Part shown: positions 12,111 to 24,570 of the stretch, in pieces
Numbering within the stretch: the stretch's first letter is position 1
How the letters are laid out: every line of letters starts with the position of its first letter
Origin: Lumbricus terrestris
Taxonomy: Eukaryota; Annelida; Clitellata; Crassiclitellata; Lumbricidae
Length of the DNA: 64,000 nt
NCBI GenBank assembly: GCA_949752735.1
Contig: OX457039.1
Coordinates: 30,383,190 to 30,447,189 of the forward strand
Direction of reading: 5' to 3'
Notes under the pieces: generated by a model
Database searches by the model: none
What the model was told of the DNA's origin: nothing
The model's input: the letters and a program-made list of their open reading frames with translations, nothing else
Translations under genes and position numbers: made by a program

Positions 12111-13284
12111 TGTATAATATATATATACAATAAACACAGTGAACATATATTATACCATATATATATCACTGAGAAATCATGCTAATTGACAGCCCAGAAG
12201 CCAGTACTTTATGGAGGCAGCCACTGCCAGCCAGGCCAGCAGTTGAGGAAGGCAGGGGCAGCCACTTCATATAAGCGTCAGAGTAACTGCCTGTCATGTG
12301 GTAAAATCTTTAACTCCAACAGCATAGGTCTGTATACAAAGGTCCATATATATATAAACCACAGTAGTCTACAAAGAGATTCTGAAGTGTCACTGCCTGA
12401 AGCAGTTCCACTGTTACGCTCAAGAACTGCCTTCTACCATCTCATTTTAGGTCAGGACAAGCCGAATTTTACCACTTAATTATGGACTGCATTTCTTGTC
12501 AATTTATATAGAACCTTTACAAGAATACACAATACTAGAAACTTGTAACACTGTTGTCATTGGAGTCTTATCAAGAACTCTCAGATTATAATTTTCAAAA
12601 GTCTAATAATAATTAGCCTAATCCTGCAATTACGGTACTTGGCATAGAACAAGAATACACTACATATCTTGCCTACAATACCTATAATGGAGCTGCATAA
12701 AATTCTCCGTGAATATAAAAAGCCAGAAAATCAAAATAATCAATGTTTAATGGGAAATGAAAAAAATTAATCTTTGACATATGCTTAAGAAAGAAGGTCT
12801 TTTGAGTACTGTACTGTCCTTTACAGTAGGTCTAGTCAGGCCATGGTTCAATATTCGAATCACAGAGTGAAATACTAGCAAGCTATCATTACAGAACTGA
12901 ATAATAAGGTCACATGAGTTGTTTGCTTAAATCTTATCAGAATCCGTGCAGCAGCTGCAACAACGTCCATCACACTTCAATCAATCACTACGTCTAAGTG
13001 AAATCAAAACGAAAACCAAAATCCAGGGTGAGTCTGGCCAACATCCGAGCACTTGTCATTGCAACCAAACATTTATATAGCTCAGAAACAACAACACTTT
13101 CGACCCACGTCTGTGCCTGCATCAACGAACAAGAAAGCTATACAGGCATCTCCATGGCAGAACTGGGAAGGTGAAAGGGTCGGTAATTCAGGGTGAAAGA
13201 AGTCAGGGACTAGGGAAGACAGGTTCAAGCTGATGGGCCAAAATCTAGAGTGGCATGTAATGCAGAGGCCAACCATACTGCCAC

Positions 13285-13580
13285 AAGTCAGCGTATACTC
13301 ACCTCCGGGGAAAAACGGCATCGTATACTCACCTCCCGAAAAGTAGGGTATACGCTGGAAAAAAGCAGGGTACACCATACACGCTAGTAAATCAGGCGTA
13401 CGTGGCTGTTTAAGATGTTTTTTTTTAAGCCGGACGACTAAAAAAAGAGAAAAAAAGGTCGTCAGATTTTTCAGACGGCAAAATGGACGAAATTTTCCCG
13501 AGATTTTGGTCGGATGACTAAAAAAAGGTCGGAAAATTTTCTCCCGGTCAGCTCAAAATTTACCAGTACAACCCTGGAGG
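13285..13580. repeat. Degenerate MITE-like remnant
   Basis: Contains tandem GTATACTCACCTCC units and GGATGACTAAAAAAAGGTCG, a core also found inside the MITEs at 24,806-25,136 and 56,729-57,068. I could not find matching ends or a target duplication. Confidence 0.4.
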
Positions 13581-16500
13581 TGACCTAGGTGCAAAAGAAC
13601 CTCAGGTAGGATGGAGTCACTCCAACAAAGCAGTTACACATGAATGAAAGGGTTCCGAATGGTACCCACTGTTGAACAGGGAGCCAGTGAATGGAATCCT
13701 GAATATAGCTAAATATATGGGCAAACTTTGGAATATCATCCATAAGCCGAGCAACGACATTGAGAATAGAACGGAGTTTGAGACTACCAGCGATGTTCTT
13801 GTGTATCCTGTGAACAACAGTAACTTTTCTCTATGCCTTGGGCTTTAGGGGCATTTATTTACCAACTGTCCAGGGTATCTTCTCATCGATTTACTGTTAA
13901 CACCCAGGATCCAGGTCCTTTAACATGGCCCAGGGTCTACGAGTAGCACTTCACACAGACCTGGAAACAGAATACTAGGGCTACACCGTTACAGATTACC
14001 CGGATTCACCAGTTTCACATTCTTAAAAACCTGCTCAGCTATACATCTTTTTATTTGCTAATGACAGCAACAGAGATCATAGCATGGTGAATAAATCATG
14101 GAGAGCTCTGCAAAAGTCATCAGATTCAACCTCTCATCTAACAGAGACCTTACTGTCTTATAGTAGGCAATTTGGCTCAATTGTTAGCAACACTTGTTTC
14201 AACCAGAGTACAGGTGGAAGGGAGGAGAAACAAAAGAGTGCAACCAGCCCATCAGGAAATTCACTGTCAAGTAATGTAAACACATAGAAATACTTATCTA
14301 AGTTTCACATATCCATATTATAAGTTTCACATATCCATATTACTAAATCTTAATGTCACAATATAGCTGTAAATCAAACGTATACACAAACAAATACACA
14401 TACACACACACACACAATAACATACAGAGTAAATCAACATAGCACAATAGAGGATGGTATGTTTCACAAAAAGGTTTTTTGGAAGTACAGCAAATGATGG
14501 CCAAAGTTTCTGTCATCAGTAGAGATAGCCTCGCGTCGCAAAGTAATAGCAGCATTAATTAGCAACACATGGTAAGTAACGAAAGAATGAAATTGCAAAA
14601 AGGTCCTTTATAAGGGTATTGATACTTTGCAATTGTAAGGAAAGAAACTACTTCTAGATCAGCAGAGGTCAGTGGGTACTATCTATCTGGTGCACTGAAT
14701 AACAGGTCTTAAAAGATTATTGCTTCCATCATTGTTTCATATTATTCCAAATATTTGTTGCATCAGCATCCATGTTTTTTAAAAGTAATGATAACTGCAT
14801 GTTGCAATCCAAAGCACAGCTGGAAAGACCCTTCCATTAGAAAGACGTTCCACTCTTGGTCGTATTACAGCAATGCTATAGAAATTGTCTCTATTGAAAG
14901 TGTTTCTACGTATATATTGTAATTAAAACGCCTTTTTCTTATAGTCAACAAACAATTCCTAGAATGCTTTTCACCCTTTTCTAGTCATTTAGTCCAACTT
15001 GCCTTGAAATGTATACCATTTTCCCTGCCAAAAAACTGATATCTATTTTTTAGTCATTTAGCCGAATTGTCTGGAAAATATACCATTGAAACCTACTGTT
15101 GAAACCTACTGTTGAAACCTAATGGATGGGGGGCTAAGTTCTATGGGCATTTCTCAATGGGGCCATGGCCGGATTTGCCCCCCTGGATCTGCCTCTGGTC
15201 CCAGTATGACATCTAAATGATAGCATGGAGATGTCAACATAGCTCACTTTCAAGAACCAATAGTGTGTAACGGGTATATTACATTGAGTATGTTACTGCA
15301 TTGAAACAATCAGAAAATATTCAGACATGTCCAAGCTATTGGCTTGTACTTTTGATCAGCTCTACACAGCCCTTCTCCCCCCATCCCTCAACAGATCATA
15401 AACAGCACTCTGCCCTGTGTTACAGACCCCATTTTAGCACACGAAAAAGAATATCGATTCCATCATAGGAACCAACACTGACAGACAGCTTACGTCAACT
15501 TCTTCACATCCACGATTTTTCTATTCCACTGTACCACAAGAGAATCTCCGACTTAAAAATTAGCTGATTCATGGAAGTCCATCCCTCTTCTTATGCACCA
15601 TGTCTATAGCGGTGGTTCATGAATTCGCAATGGAATCTGAGCGATCAGCCTATCAGACTTTCAGCCTAACTGACTCCTCAGGAAAAGTTCCTAAATATAC
15701 AATTCAAAATACCTATCAGATGTATTGTAAATAATGCAATATGGTTAAGTAGCACATGGCTACTATAATGATAACCCAGACAGTAAGGAATGCTGAAGAT
15801 TACATGACAATAACAAGACTTTCTGCATGGATCAGACAAAAGACCCACAGCTGACCATCACAGGCAGGGCAGCAGGGAGATATACAATGAAAAGTCTATA
15901 GTGGTGAGGAGTGCACATTGTAAGGATGGTCACACAGATCATTTTAAATTTCATTCCGAATTCCACCAAAAGCCCTAGTGTAAGTTTTACGAATTCACAG
16001 AGGTCATTTGGAGTTCTGTTATGAATTGAAGCCTGCTAAGTTCAGGATCTTAGATGCTAGCAAGATAAATTAAATTGCATAACATTGGCCCATCAACCTA
16101 TGACCGATATCAAACATTCTGAAAATAACAGAGCAAATCAGCCAGCCTATCATCATGCTGGATGCTGGCACATGGAAAATTACAGCATATTTAAACCAAT
16201 CACCCGATATATATTTAGGAACAGTTTTAGGACTGAGTGCTAATCAGACCAATGAATTACACAGAATCTCATCAGTCTTCAGTAATTATCATTGCTGGTG
16301 TATGTATGGCTAAGCACAAGAAATAATCATAAACCTATCCATCTGGTTTATTTCTTTCAAGCTGTCATCATACAAAGACCTCTCTCTTTCTTCTCTTCCG
16401 TCATTGATATGACGATGAGGCCTTTACGAAATTTCTCCAAACTTCTCTGCTCCTGATTGTTTCTCCGATCTCGGCTAAGCTGGTGCCCTTCTCTCTCAGG

Positions 16501-16845
16501 CCTTCTTTGATGTTATCTATCCAGGTCTTCCACTGTCTCCCTCTGCTTCTTTCTTCCTCTACATGTCCAAAGACCTCCTGGATTTAAATTCTCTCCATCT
16601 GTTGCAGACTTTTAGTTGACTTGCATCTTTAAACACATGATTGCATCCGCCAGTGTCGTGTCTCCGCTTGCTTACATCTATTGTTTTGTCAGTGTCACGT
16701 ATACACCGTGTCTATCTTCAATCTGTCTGTCTGTCCTCCTCCTCCCTGTCATGTGTAAGTCCGTATGAGGAATTTTTGCATTCTAATAAATCTTCACTGC
16801 CTGGTTCAGCCAATCTACTACAGCCATGACTCCTTTGAATAATGA

Positions 16846-17076
16846 ATAAAGCAGGCACAAACACCAATCTCCTCAGCCGTGCCTCCAAATGGCAGTCATT
16901 AGTGCTCAGCCTCCCAGAGACCTTTCTCATAAACTATCAATTTCTTTAAAAATTCAAAGGATATTTAGAATTCATTTAAGTAAATTATAAAGCAGGCGCA
17001 AACAATATAATCACCCTCAGCCCTGCCTCCAAACGGCAGTCGTTTACCAGTCTCCTAGAGATTTTCCTCATAAGGC
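16846..17076. repeat. Tandem duplication, unit about 140 bp
   Basis: AAAGCAGGCRCAAACA.. then CCTCAGCCSTGCCTCCAAA and GGCAGTCRTT occurs twice, starting near 16,848 and 16,990, with moderate divergence. Confidence 0.8.
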
Positions 17077-18701
17077 CAAAAAATAATGACGTGTTTCCAG
17101 TAACAGAGGTTACAAAAACTGGGTATGTAGGTAAGAAAATATTTTTATTTTGGTAAAATATTTTTATACTGCACTACTCAAAAATTTGCCACTGCCCTAT
17201 TTTTGTACCAAGATACATGAAGCAACGAAGTATGCATTCTAAGCGAGTATAAAATGCCTATTTGCAGAATGTCTGTTCCTACAAACTGCACTAGAAAACA
17301 ATCTTATTAATTTCATTTTGTTGACGTATTTTCTGACAAGGTGGAGTGGAAGGGAAGGGGAAGAAGAGTGTGAACAGAACATCACCCCTAAGGGTCGTTC
17401 GAGACTGGCAAAACCAGTGAGTATTTACCACTAGAAGTTTCCAGATTTCCCAGTCGCTGTTAAAGGTGGCTCAAGTGAAAATGACACCGCTAGAGGTCTC
17501 TTGAGACTGGCAGCCAGGAAGTAGTTAGTCACCCATAGAAGTCACAAGATTTCTCTGTTACTCAGTAAGTTAAATCCTTCACCAAAGAGTGCTCGATATC
17601 AAAGAGAACTTCTCAGTGAGCAGAAGATAGCAGAGTGAGTAGAAGGGAGCTCTGTGAGCACAAGAAAGCACACTAAGCACAAAATCACAGTGAGCAAAGA
17701 AGAGCAGAAAGAAGAGCAGAAAGAAGCAAAGAGCAAAAGAGGGCAGAGTGAGCACAAGCACACGCACAAGAGAGCCTAGGCTAGTGTGCTTAGAAGGACA
17801 CAGTGAGCAAAAATTGGTTGTCTTAGGATGGACAAACAGCGAGTTAAACATAAACTTGAAGCAGATGACGACAGTTCGATCTAAAGCCATCATCTGCAAC
17901 AAGCAACGACCCTCTAGGGAATACCCACAAGGAGTTACCATGAGAGAACTGGGCTGTCTAAACTAAGTAGAGGAATTCTCCAGCCAAGTTCTGTCCACTT
18001 ACTTGTGTGGGTCCCTCTATGCAGATTAGCATATTCTGTGTACCCGTTTGAGATACTCAATTATAAACACTCTGGAACATGTATTGTGATAGAATCGCTG
18101 CCATTGGTTGTCTGAAAAGGGATTTGTCACTAGATGACTTGTTAGACGCTAATATTTTAGTAATTTGATTCAACTTGTGATTTAATTTGTACGTTTTATT
18201 ACCAATTAATTATTGCTTCGATGCAATTTAATGATGTTCTATGTCCCACTGTGCGATTGCAAATGGAGTAATAAAGAAAATACTTACCTACTTACTTCAC
18301 AATTTGAAACACGAACACTGAAGCAGCGAACGTTCAACACCATGGTAACAAACATGCAGACCTTTAGGGGCTGCAGCATATATAATGGCACTAAAATCAC
18401 CTCCAACATGTAAAATTTTCACAAGCTACGGCCCTACTTAAGCCCATTCGACATGTGACTTCATCATGGGACACTTCTTTAGAGAGTAAACTATGACACA
18501 GGTGCATGTATAATTGTTACAACATATATGAGTTACATATGAGTTACAACATATGGTAGTTAGTTGGTTACTCACTAGTTGTTAATTGCTAAACTATCGT
18601 ATATCATACGTGGACAATTGTGACCCATTTAAAACGAGGCTTGACTTGAGTTTATCAACATGAGTTACAACATATGAGTTACAACATGAGTGTCATTATA
18701 T

Positions 18702-19042
18702 CAGTGGTTCCCAACCTTTTTCGACTGTCGGGCCACTTTTTGTAAGTTGGATGACACGAGGGCCATTTTTTCTTAGTTGAAGGACATTAGGGAGCCAAAA
18801 GGCTAAAATTTAATTATCTAAAGGCGTATAAAATTGTTATATTTGAATGAAAATAGAATGTTTGATGCGATTTATTAACGTACAAATAAAATAATTTCTA
18901 ACAGAAAAGAATTATACATTCTATCATGACCAAATTGTCAATTTTTACGATTTTGTAAAAGATTCATTGAGATGCTACGGGCCATTTTTGTAGGCCAGGC
19001 GGGACACTTTTGGCCCGCGGGCCACAGGGTTGGGAACCGCTG
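18702..19042. mobile_element. hAT-type MITE, CAGTGGTTCCCAACC ends
   Basis: 341 bp; ends CAGTGGTTCCCAACC / GGTTGGGAACCGCTG; perfect 8-bp target duplication CATTATAT (18,694-18,701 and 19,043-19,050). These ends are typical of non-autonomous hAT elements of animals. Confidence 0.93.
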
Positions 19043-19440
19043 CATTATATTGTTTTTACAGAGCAAAGTCTCTCCTTTAAAATAACACATGCTTTATCGT
19101 TCTATCATTTTCCTGTCCAAAGTTAAAAGTACAAATATGGTTCAATTGTTCAAATTTCTGTTCTAAGAAAATGCATTAAAAAGTTCTATAACCTTGGAAT
19201 GCAAAATGCTTTAGCAATCATGTTCAGAATTGAAAGAAATTCGCAACAGATAAACTGGCTGCATAATAGGCTAAAAGCAAGTCTCGGCTTTTTATTCATG
19301 CCCCATTTTGTATGCTAGCGTCATGCTGTTAACGACGGGGAAGTGACAAATCTCCAGAAAGTCGTTGAATTATTAAATCAATAGCTACTTCAAAATTATA
19401 TCAAACACCATAAAGAAGTATATGAACTTATTAAGTATAC

Positions 19441-19560
19441 CTTGGCCTTCAAGCATATGGATCTGTAACTGCATCCTCCTCTGGCCGTCGACTATCTGCG
19501 CCTCAGATTCACAATTCGGTGTGACCATGCGCACGTTACAAATTTATTTAATAATAATAA
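19441..19560. repeat. Dispersed repeat of about 110 bp, copy 1
   Basis: CTTGGCCTTCAAGCATATGG.. to GACCATGCGCACGTTACAAATTT is matched by 25,780-25,892 on the same strand. No coding content or element structure recognised. Confidence 0.7.
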
Positions 19561-19929
19561 TAATAGTATTTCTTTCACACAATTTATAATCGTTTTCATG
19601 TGGTTAAAACATATTGATGTATCACTTTCAGTCAATAACTAGGCCTACAAATTGAAAAATTGAGTTTGCATCACATTTTGGCCATTATCTTGGTAGAGTG
19701 CGTTGTGACATAAGCCTGGATTTGGTCAAATCGGTCACATAAATTTGTAAAGCACCTCTCACAGCAAGGCTGTTTAGAAGTGCTCTAAGAGTGACAGGCT
19801 CAGTCGTGAAAATGAAAATGCTAACAGAGGTGTCAAAATTTTAGTAAGCTAGGGTCCAGGTCGTCTCATGATTCATTTTGACTAGTACTCCACAATACAA
19901 TACACTTGTATCTATCACTACATAAAACA

Positions 19930-19992
19930 TAATCTTTATTGTAAATTCATATAGCACCACTTCAAGAGAAACTCCTCAGGGATGATCCCAAC
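19930..19992 (-). repeat. LINE 3' tail, degenerate
   Basis: TTCATATAGCACCACTTCAAGAG.. then CTCCTCAGGG: a diverged copy of the TTATATAGCGCC family. Confidence 0.6.
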
Positions 19993-20290
19993 CTGTCAGC
20001 ACCAAATGCTTGCGAAAAAAGGGCATAGAAAGACCAAGAAGTTTAATACTTAAATTAAGAATCCCAGATGCAGAAGTTGCAAACAGGAATCTTAACAAAT
20101 CCAGTTACAAGCAAAGGCAAAATCTCCTACATTATTCTTCTAAAGATACATCCTCTGCTGTAAATTTTGATGGAGGCACCAATGTTCCATGCAGATTACT
20201 TCAACATTAGTACCCCAGGGGTGATTAATGGACCAACCCTACAATCAGTAGTATCACTAAGATAAATGAATGTACCGTAACTGTATCCCT

Positions 20291-20445
20291 TCTCCCAGCC
20301 AGCCACAGCTAGCCAGGTTAAGACACTGGTCTCCCAGCCAGCCACAGCTAGCCAGGTTAAGACACTGGTCTCCCAGCCAGCCACAGCTAGCCAGGTTAAG
20401 ACACTGGTCTCCCAGCCAGCCACAGCTAGCCAGGTTAAGATACTG
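20291..20445. repeat. 39-bp minisatellite, four copies
   Basis: Four near-identical 39-bp units containing CCCAGCCAGCCACAGCTAGC and GGTTAAGACACTGGTCT. The unit is 13 codons long, so frames over it look like repeat proteins, but there is no sign of a gene. CCCAGCC..AGCCACAGCT also occurs in the LINE copy at 24,640, which suggests the minisatellite arose by expansion from a LINE tail. Confidence 0.93.
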
Positions 20446-20811
20446 GTGAGTCTGCCTTGACTTGAGCCTGAGCTCACGTGCTGTACTGGCAGGGACCACA
20501 ACAGCTGCATGCTGGCATCCCAAACAGAAGATACCAGCAGGGTATACCAGGCCGGCTCTTCATACTTAAAGAATTGCCTAGAAAGGCTGCATAGCGAAAC
20601 AGAGTCTCCTCTTTAAAAAGTATCTCCCTAGGGGAATCTATATGGAAACAGGATCTCTCTCTCACAGACCTCATACTTACATCACACATGTAAACAAATC
20701 CAAAAACTGCTTCAAACAAATTATCTAAATAGGTATATTCTAAAAATTTACATATCATTTTGCTGATGACAGTGTGGAAACATGGTGAAGCTTTGTTGGA
20801 GGCTTACTTAC

Positions 20812-20980
20812 CTCTGTCGCAGAGACAATTGCTTCGCCAGCTTGTCAAGGCTTCTTGAGAATTCCATTTCGACCTCAGAGTTGCGCCGGTAATACTCTTG
20901 AAGGTCAATGAGCATTCCAACATGGCAGTCCAGATGCTGGTCAAAACATCGCAGATGGTCGGTCAACTGTTGACGAATAT
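20812..20980 (-). CDS. srGAP-like F-BAR protein, coding exon 2 (F-BAR core)
   Basis: 169 bp between a pyrimidine-poor acceptor (..CATTTTTTAG before 20,980) and a strong GTAAGTAAG donor (20,811 downward). The translation runs from DIRQQLTDHLRCFDQHLD through VEMEFSRSLDKLAKQLSLRQR. It matches the signature F-BAR helix of SRGAPs, where the vertebrate counterpart has the same spacing: ..IRAQL..Q..CLDQ.. then ..LQD(F/Y)(F/Y)R(K/R).(A/S)E(I/V)EM(D/E)(Y/F)SR.L(E/D)KLA. It starts with two bases of a split Asp codon and ends with AG, which pairs with G at the start of the next exon to give Arg. This exon is the strongest single piece of evidence for the family. Other F-BAR/RhoGAP relatives such as ARHGAP4 would look similar. 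Confidence 0.9.
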
Positions 20981-21657
20981 CTAAAAAATGCCAATAATAA
21001 ACTTGAGTGATTTCAAACAATAGACTTATAAAGCAAATACCTTTATTGTTTCATCCGTCAAACCACCATATATAGGGTTTAAGAGGTGGAACAAGTGAAC
21101 AAGTTACAAATAGCATTAACTGTAATATCAGCAGGGGAGAAAGTTTCTCAAGTACAAGGGAAGTGCCAAAGCCTCAAGACAGTGCCAAGCGGTTTTCAAT
21201 TTTAGTCCCTAGAAAATATTTCCAAAGTTGTGATGACCCTAACAATAAAATTGATTTGGTTTCTTTCCTTAGCCGTATTTTAATAACATTGTCTCACCAT
21301 TTGATAATCCATAAGCATCATGACAGTATAATAAATCCCTAATTAATCGACAAAACAATTTGTAATTTTCTGTAGCAACTTCAAAAATTTCTACTTATGA
21401 AATGATCACTTGAAATTAATATCTATTGTGTATTACGCTATTTTAGCCTACAACTAAGAGTTACATATTTTATTGTATTGACATGCTCAGCTAAATTTAA
21501 AGTTTTTTTCCAAATGCTATCTTTAGAAGATTTAAGAAGAAATCAAAGCTAAAGAAAGCCAATACCAGTATTATTTTAATAAAACCTAAAAAATTATGGA
21601 GATTTAAGTTAAGCGTTCTTTATTTATTATAAATTATGAAGCACATCTACAGTTCTA

Positions 21658-22720
21658 CACAGTGTCCCAATAAAAAGTAGACCCCCAAAAGTGTCATAAT
21701 TCATAGAAGCTTCTGTTTGATGCTCCGGTCGATGATCACCTGGTCAAACAGCTGCCATTCTTCAAGCAGGATCATCATTCATTCATTCATTCATTCATAG
21801 CATTTATATAGCGCCCCTTCAAGAAACTACTCAGAGGCGCTCCCAGCCCAACCACGAGCAAATAAAAAGACTTGAGAGATTTGTAGAACCCAGCCGGATG
21901 GGCCACAAGTAGAGAGCGAAGCGTAACCAGGAGGTTGTTCCAGACTGTAGGCCCCACAACCGAGAAAGCACGGCGCTGCTTAATAGCTAAGCGGGCCCGC
22001 GGGACCAGAAGTTCACCCCTAGCCGAAGAGCGAAGTACACGACGCGCTGCAACGTCAGAGGCTGGACAGCAAAGATCACGCAAGTATGACGGAGCACAGC
22101 CAAGGACACAGCATGAGACCACAGCAGCAATGCGGTATGAGATCCGCTGGGACACTGGCAGCCAGTGCAGCACATCACGCATATAGGCAGAGACATGAGC
22201 AAATTTAGGAAGCCGCCCAACAAGGCGAGCAGCGGAGCGCAATACACGATCAAGTCGCCCCAGGACCCCAATGGGAAGACCAGCAAGTAAGGAGCAACAA
22301 TTGTCAATGTCATGAATACGGGAACGAAAAGCGCGCTCCTCCAGTACATGTACTCCGGATCGAGGTCTGTGCTGCTGGGCGGCCACAGCTGTAGGATATG
22401 AAGCCGAGTGTCTCCCGGGACAGCTACTACACTACTACGTCTACGGTGTGTGCCCGTGAACAAGAAGGACATTTTGAACACCATACATAGCTGAATCTCA
22501 CTTCCATTCAGCTTTTGCATGTTGGAAAGTTCCATTTTTCGGTGCTGTATTTTAAACACTCATAAACTTGACAAACTCACAAGTATTTCTAATCGGTATT
22601 AGGAGTTGGTGGTAATATGGTTGTACTGATATTTTTTTAAAATATGTCAGGCAGATACTAAAAGTTTTGACCGAGTTATAAGACCTTTTTGTTGGGTCTA
22701 CTTTTCATTGGGACTCAGTG
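21658..22720 (-). mobile_element. Broken Tc1/mariner element with TA flanks
   Basis: Ends CACAGTGTCCCAATAAAAAG (left) and CTTTTCATTGGGACTCAGTG (right) are inverted repeats of about 27 bp with few mismatches, extending inwards to GTAGACCC / GGGTCTAC and flanked by TA on both sides (21,656-21,657 and 22,721-22,722). On the minus strand, transposase-like remnants are visible: LWPPSSTDLDPEYMYW (about 22,340-22,390), like the WPPSSPDLNP..Y..W motif next to the last catalytic Asp, and EEWQLFDQVIIDRSI ending at a stop at 21,701-21,703, like the mariner C-terminus. The middle is interrupted by a LINE fragment. Most of the transposase is missing, so it is inactive. Confidence 0.85.
21771..22335 (-). 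pseudogene. LINE (CR1/L2/Rex-like) 3' coding end, nested in the mariner element
   Basis: The longest copy of the window's commonest LINE. It reads IDNCCSLLAGLPIGVLGRLDRVLRSAARLVG.., then DVLHWLPVSQRISYRIA, LRSSARGELLVPRARLAIK and RRAFSVVGPTVWNNL, all standard for the C-terminus of these reverse transcriptases. It stays open to a stop within the terminal (GAAT)n. The last codons (GAPLSSFLKGRYINAMNE) are the well-known-looking GGCGCC..GGGGCGCTATATAAAT repeat read as protein, which identifies all the short copies elsewhere in the window. It is 5'-truncated. Confidence 0.9.
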
Positions 22721-22730
22721 TATAACTGCA

Positions 22731-22815
22731 GCTAAAGGTGGTGCATTGGATAACACACTGGCATGGAGATAAGCGGAGCCGAGTTCGATTCCCGAAGCCG
22801 CCATAGGATAGTCGT
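22731..22815 (+). repeat. tRNA-like SINE head
   Basis: GTGGTGCATTGGATAAC.. resembles an A box and GAGTTCGATTCCC (22,781-22,793) a B box, with tRNA-like spacing. It does not fold into a full tRNA with a matched acceptor stem, so a tRNA-derived SINE is likelier than a tRNA gene. The body may run to about 22,970, where AACAGAACAGCT inverts AGCTGTTCTGTT at 22,840. Confidence 0.6.
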
Positions 22816-23224
22816 GCTTTGTGGGCTGCAAATTGCATGAGCTGTTCTGTTAGTAGTTAAGAATTGATGCTAATTAAGATAACTGCATAACTGTACACTG
22901 TAACCAGTTGTGGTCTGTCAACCGGATTGTTGAATAAGCTAAATTATTAGTAAAAAACAGAACAGCTCTTATAGCAAACCGGATATTGTTTTAATTTAGG
23001 ATGTATGGTAAAAATCAACTTACGATTTACATCTCAAAACTAAAATGACAACAGGTGCACTTAAATTAGCAGCTTTCAACAATCGAATATTATGTATCAT
23101 AAAAAATCTAAACATTTATTTCAAGTTTCTGTAGCCTGGTAGTTAGCATAGTAATAATAATAATCATATAAATATTAAATACTAAAAGAAACAATGCTGA
23201 CAATTGGTTTACACAAATTTTTGA

Positions 23225-23307
23225 AGGTTCCAGCCAGCCTCTGGCAAATCGTAAGGCAACCTCCTCCCCTCCCATATGGTCACGACACACAGGTTGAGAA
23301 CCACTGA
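23225..23307. repeat. Right-end remnant of a hAT element
   Basis: CTGGCAAATCGTAAGGC.. to CACAGGTTGAGAACCACTG matches the right end of the element at 46,957-48,616. No left end found. Confidence 0.7.
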
Positions 23308-23410
23308 TCTAAGGATCTATGCTCTGACCACTCACCAACTGTCAAATTATTTCCACAGATTTTGACACGCAAATAGGTGAACCAAGAACCATACAAGAAG
23401 TAATTTAGGC

Positions 23411-23650
23411 CAGTGCTTAAAGTGTGGAAAAATAAGTGCCTTGACGACCCTTACCTTTCCAAAATAAGTGCCTGGATGCCCTTACCTTTCCAAAATAAGT
23501 GCCTGGACGCCCCTTACCTTTCCAAAATAAGTGCCTGGACGCCCCTTACTTTTCCAGGCTGTGCTGGCCAACAAGTGGCAGGACGGCATTCAGATTTTAA
23601 AATAAGTGTATGGACGCCGTCCTGACCATCCAGCCACACTTTAAACCCTG
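23411..23650. mobile_element. hAT-type MITE, CAGTGCTTAAAGTGTG family, copy 1
   Basis: 240 bp; ends CAGTGCTTAAAGTGTGG / CCACACTTTAAACCCTG; perfect 8-bp target duplication ATTTAGGC (23,403-23,410 and 23,651-23,658). Inside, AAAATAAGTGCCTGGACGCC occurs in several tandem units of about 40 bp. Confidence 0.92.
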
Positions 23651-24570
23651 ATTTAGGCACATATTTCAGTAAAAACACACACACGTCAGACAGTGTATGG
23701 ATTGTGGCCACACATCAGCCACAGCCCGATACTGTTTCCAAAGTGAACGTATAAATGGCTAAATGACATCCGGTTGCCTGCGAGTCTACACCATATCCCA
23801 CCCATCTATAACAATATTTGGCTAATGCCATGGAATAAAACACCACAGACCCACCAGCAAGGCTGCAAGTATTGCATTTCTGGACGCGGGCAATAAATAT
23901 ATACACTCGTAGAGAAATTAATTTCCATCAACACAGTACTTAGCAGTGAAATATTCACAGTCAAAGTCATGTAAGCTCATTCAATGACAGACAAGTAGTA
24001 TTGACACAAATTTTATGTGCACACCATCACCTGTAAACTTTTCAAACGAAATCCAAATAAAACAGCATGAAGGCAGATGGGGAAAAGTACAGGTAATATA
24101 TTATGGCCAATAATTTTATCACTAAGGCCACACAGAAACTTGTCTTTACTAGTCCAAGCATCTAAACCAACTGTAAACACTAGTGGGTTTAAATAAATGA
24201 CACCTTCATCTCAAGCAACTTTCAAATTAAATCACTGTATAAAATTATTTCATGGTTATCAATCTTAGGTGCATGACGGTCTATTAGATAGACGGCTGCA
24301 CAGTTAAGCAGACGTGTGGAATTCAGTTCCAGGGGAGAAAGATCTTCAGACATTACCAGTGAACTCAGCTAACAAATAGACACATAATGTTAGTGGAAAC
24401 TGGAAACAATGGGGCAAAGACCATCAACCTCCCTACCCCACATAACACTCAAAGACTATAAAAAACACTGATGTTCATGGTATTAATCTACAGACAGCCC
24501 TCCTTCTATCCATATCAGAGTAAAGCAACTGGTCAAAGAACTGATGCACTTGCTTACAAGTATAATACTA

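Larger units (their letters stand above)
9831..20811 (-). other. srGAP intron between exons 2 and 3
   Basis: An 11-kb AT-rich intron with a CR1/L2-like LINE remnant (10,540-10,906), a hAT MITE (18,702-19,042), local duplications (9,860-10,025; 16,846-17,076), a 39-bp minisatellite near its left end in gene direction (20,291-20,445), and AT microsatellites. No exon could be supported. Confidence 0.6.

Noticed and set aside
12186..12479. A 97-codon plus-strand frame
   Set aside because: No start context, splice sites or recognisable motif; composition is like surrounding non-coding DNA.
15100..15200. CAATGGGGCCATGGCCGGAT.. CTGCCTCTG as a transposon right end
   Set aside because: It resembles MITE ends elsewhere, but I could not find a matching left end or target duplication.
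20291..20445. Possible CRISPR-like or repeat-protein array of 39-bp units
   Set aside because: The units are contiguous with no variable spacers, and the DNA is animal; it is a minisatellite.
22731..22815. tRNA gene
   Set aside because: A- and B-box-like words are present but there is no paired acceptor stem or anticodon arm I can fit; a SINE head is likelier. The same verdict applies at 31,322 and 54,905.
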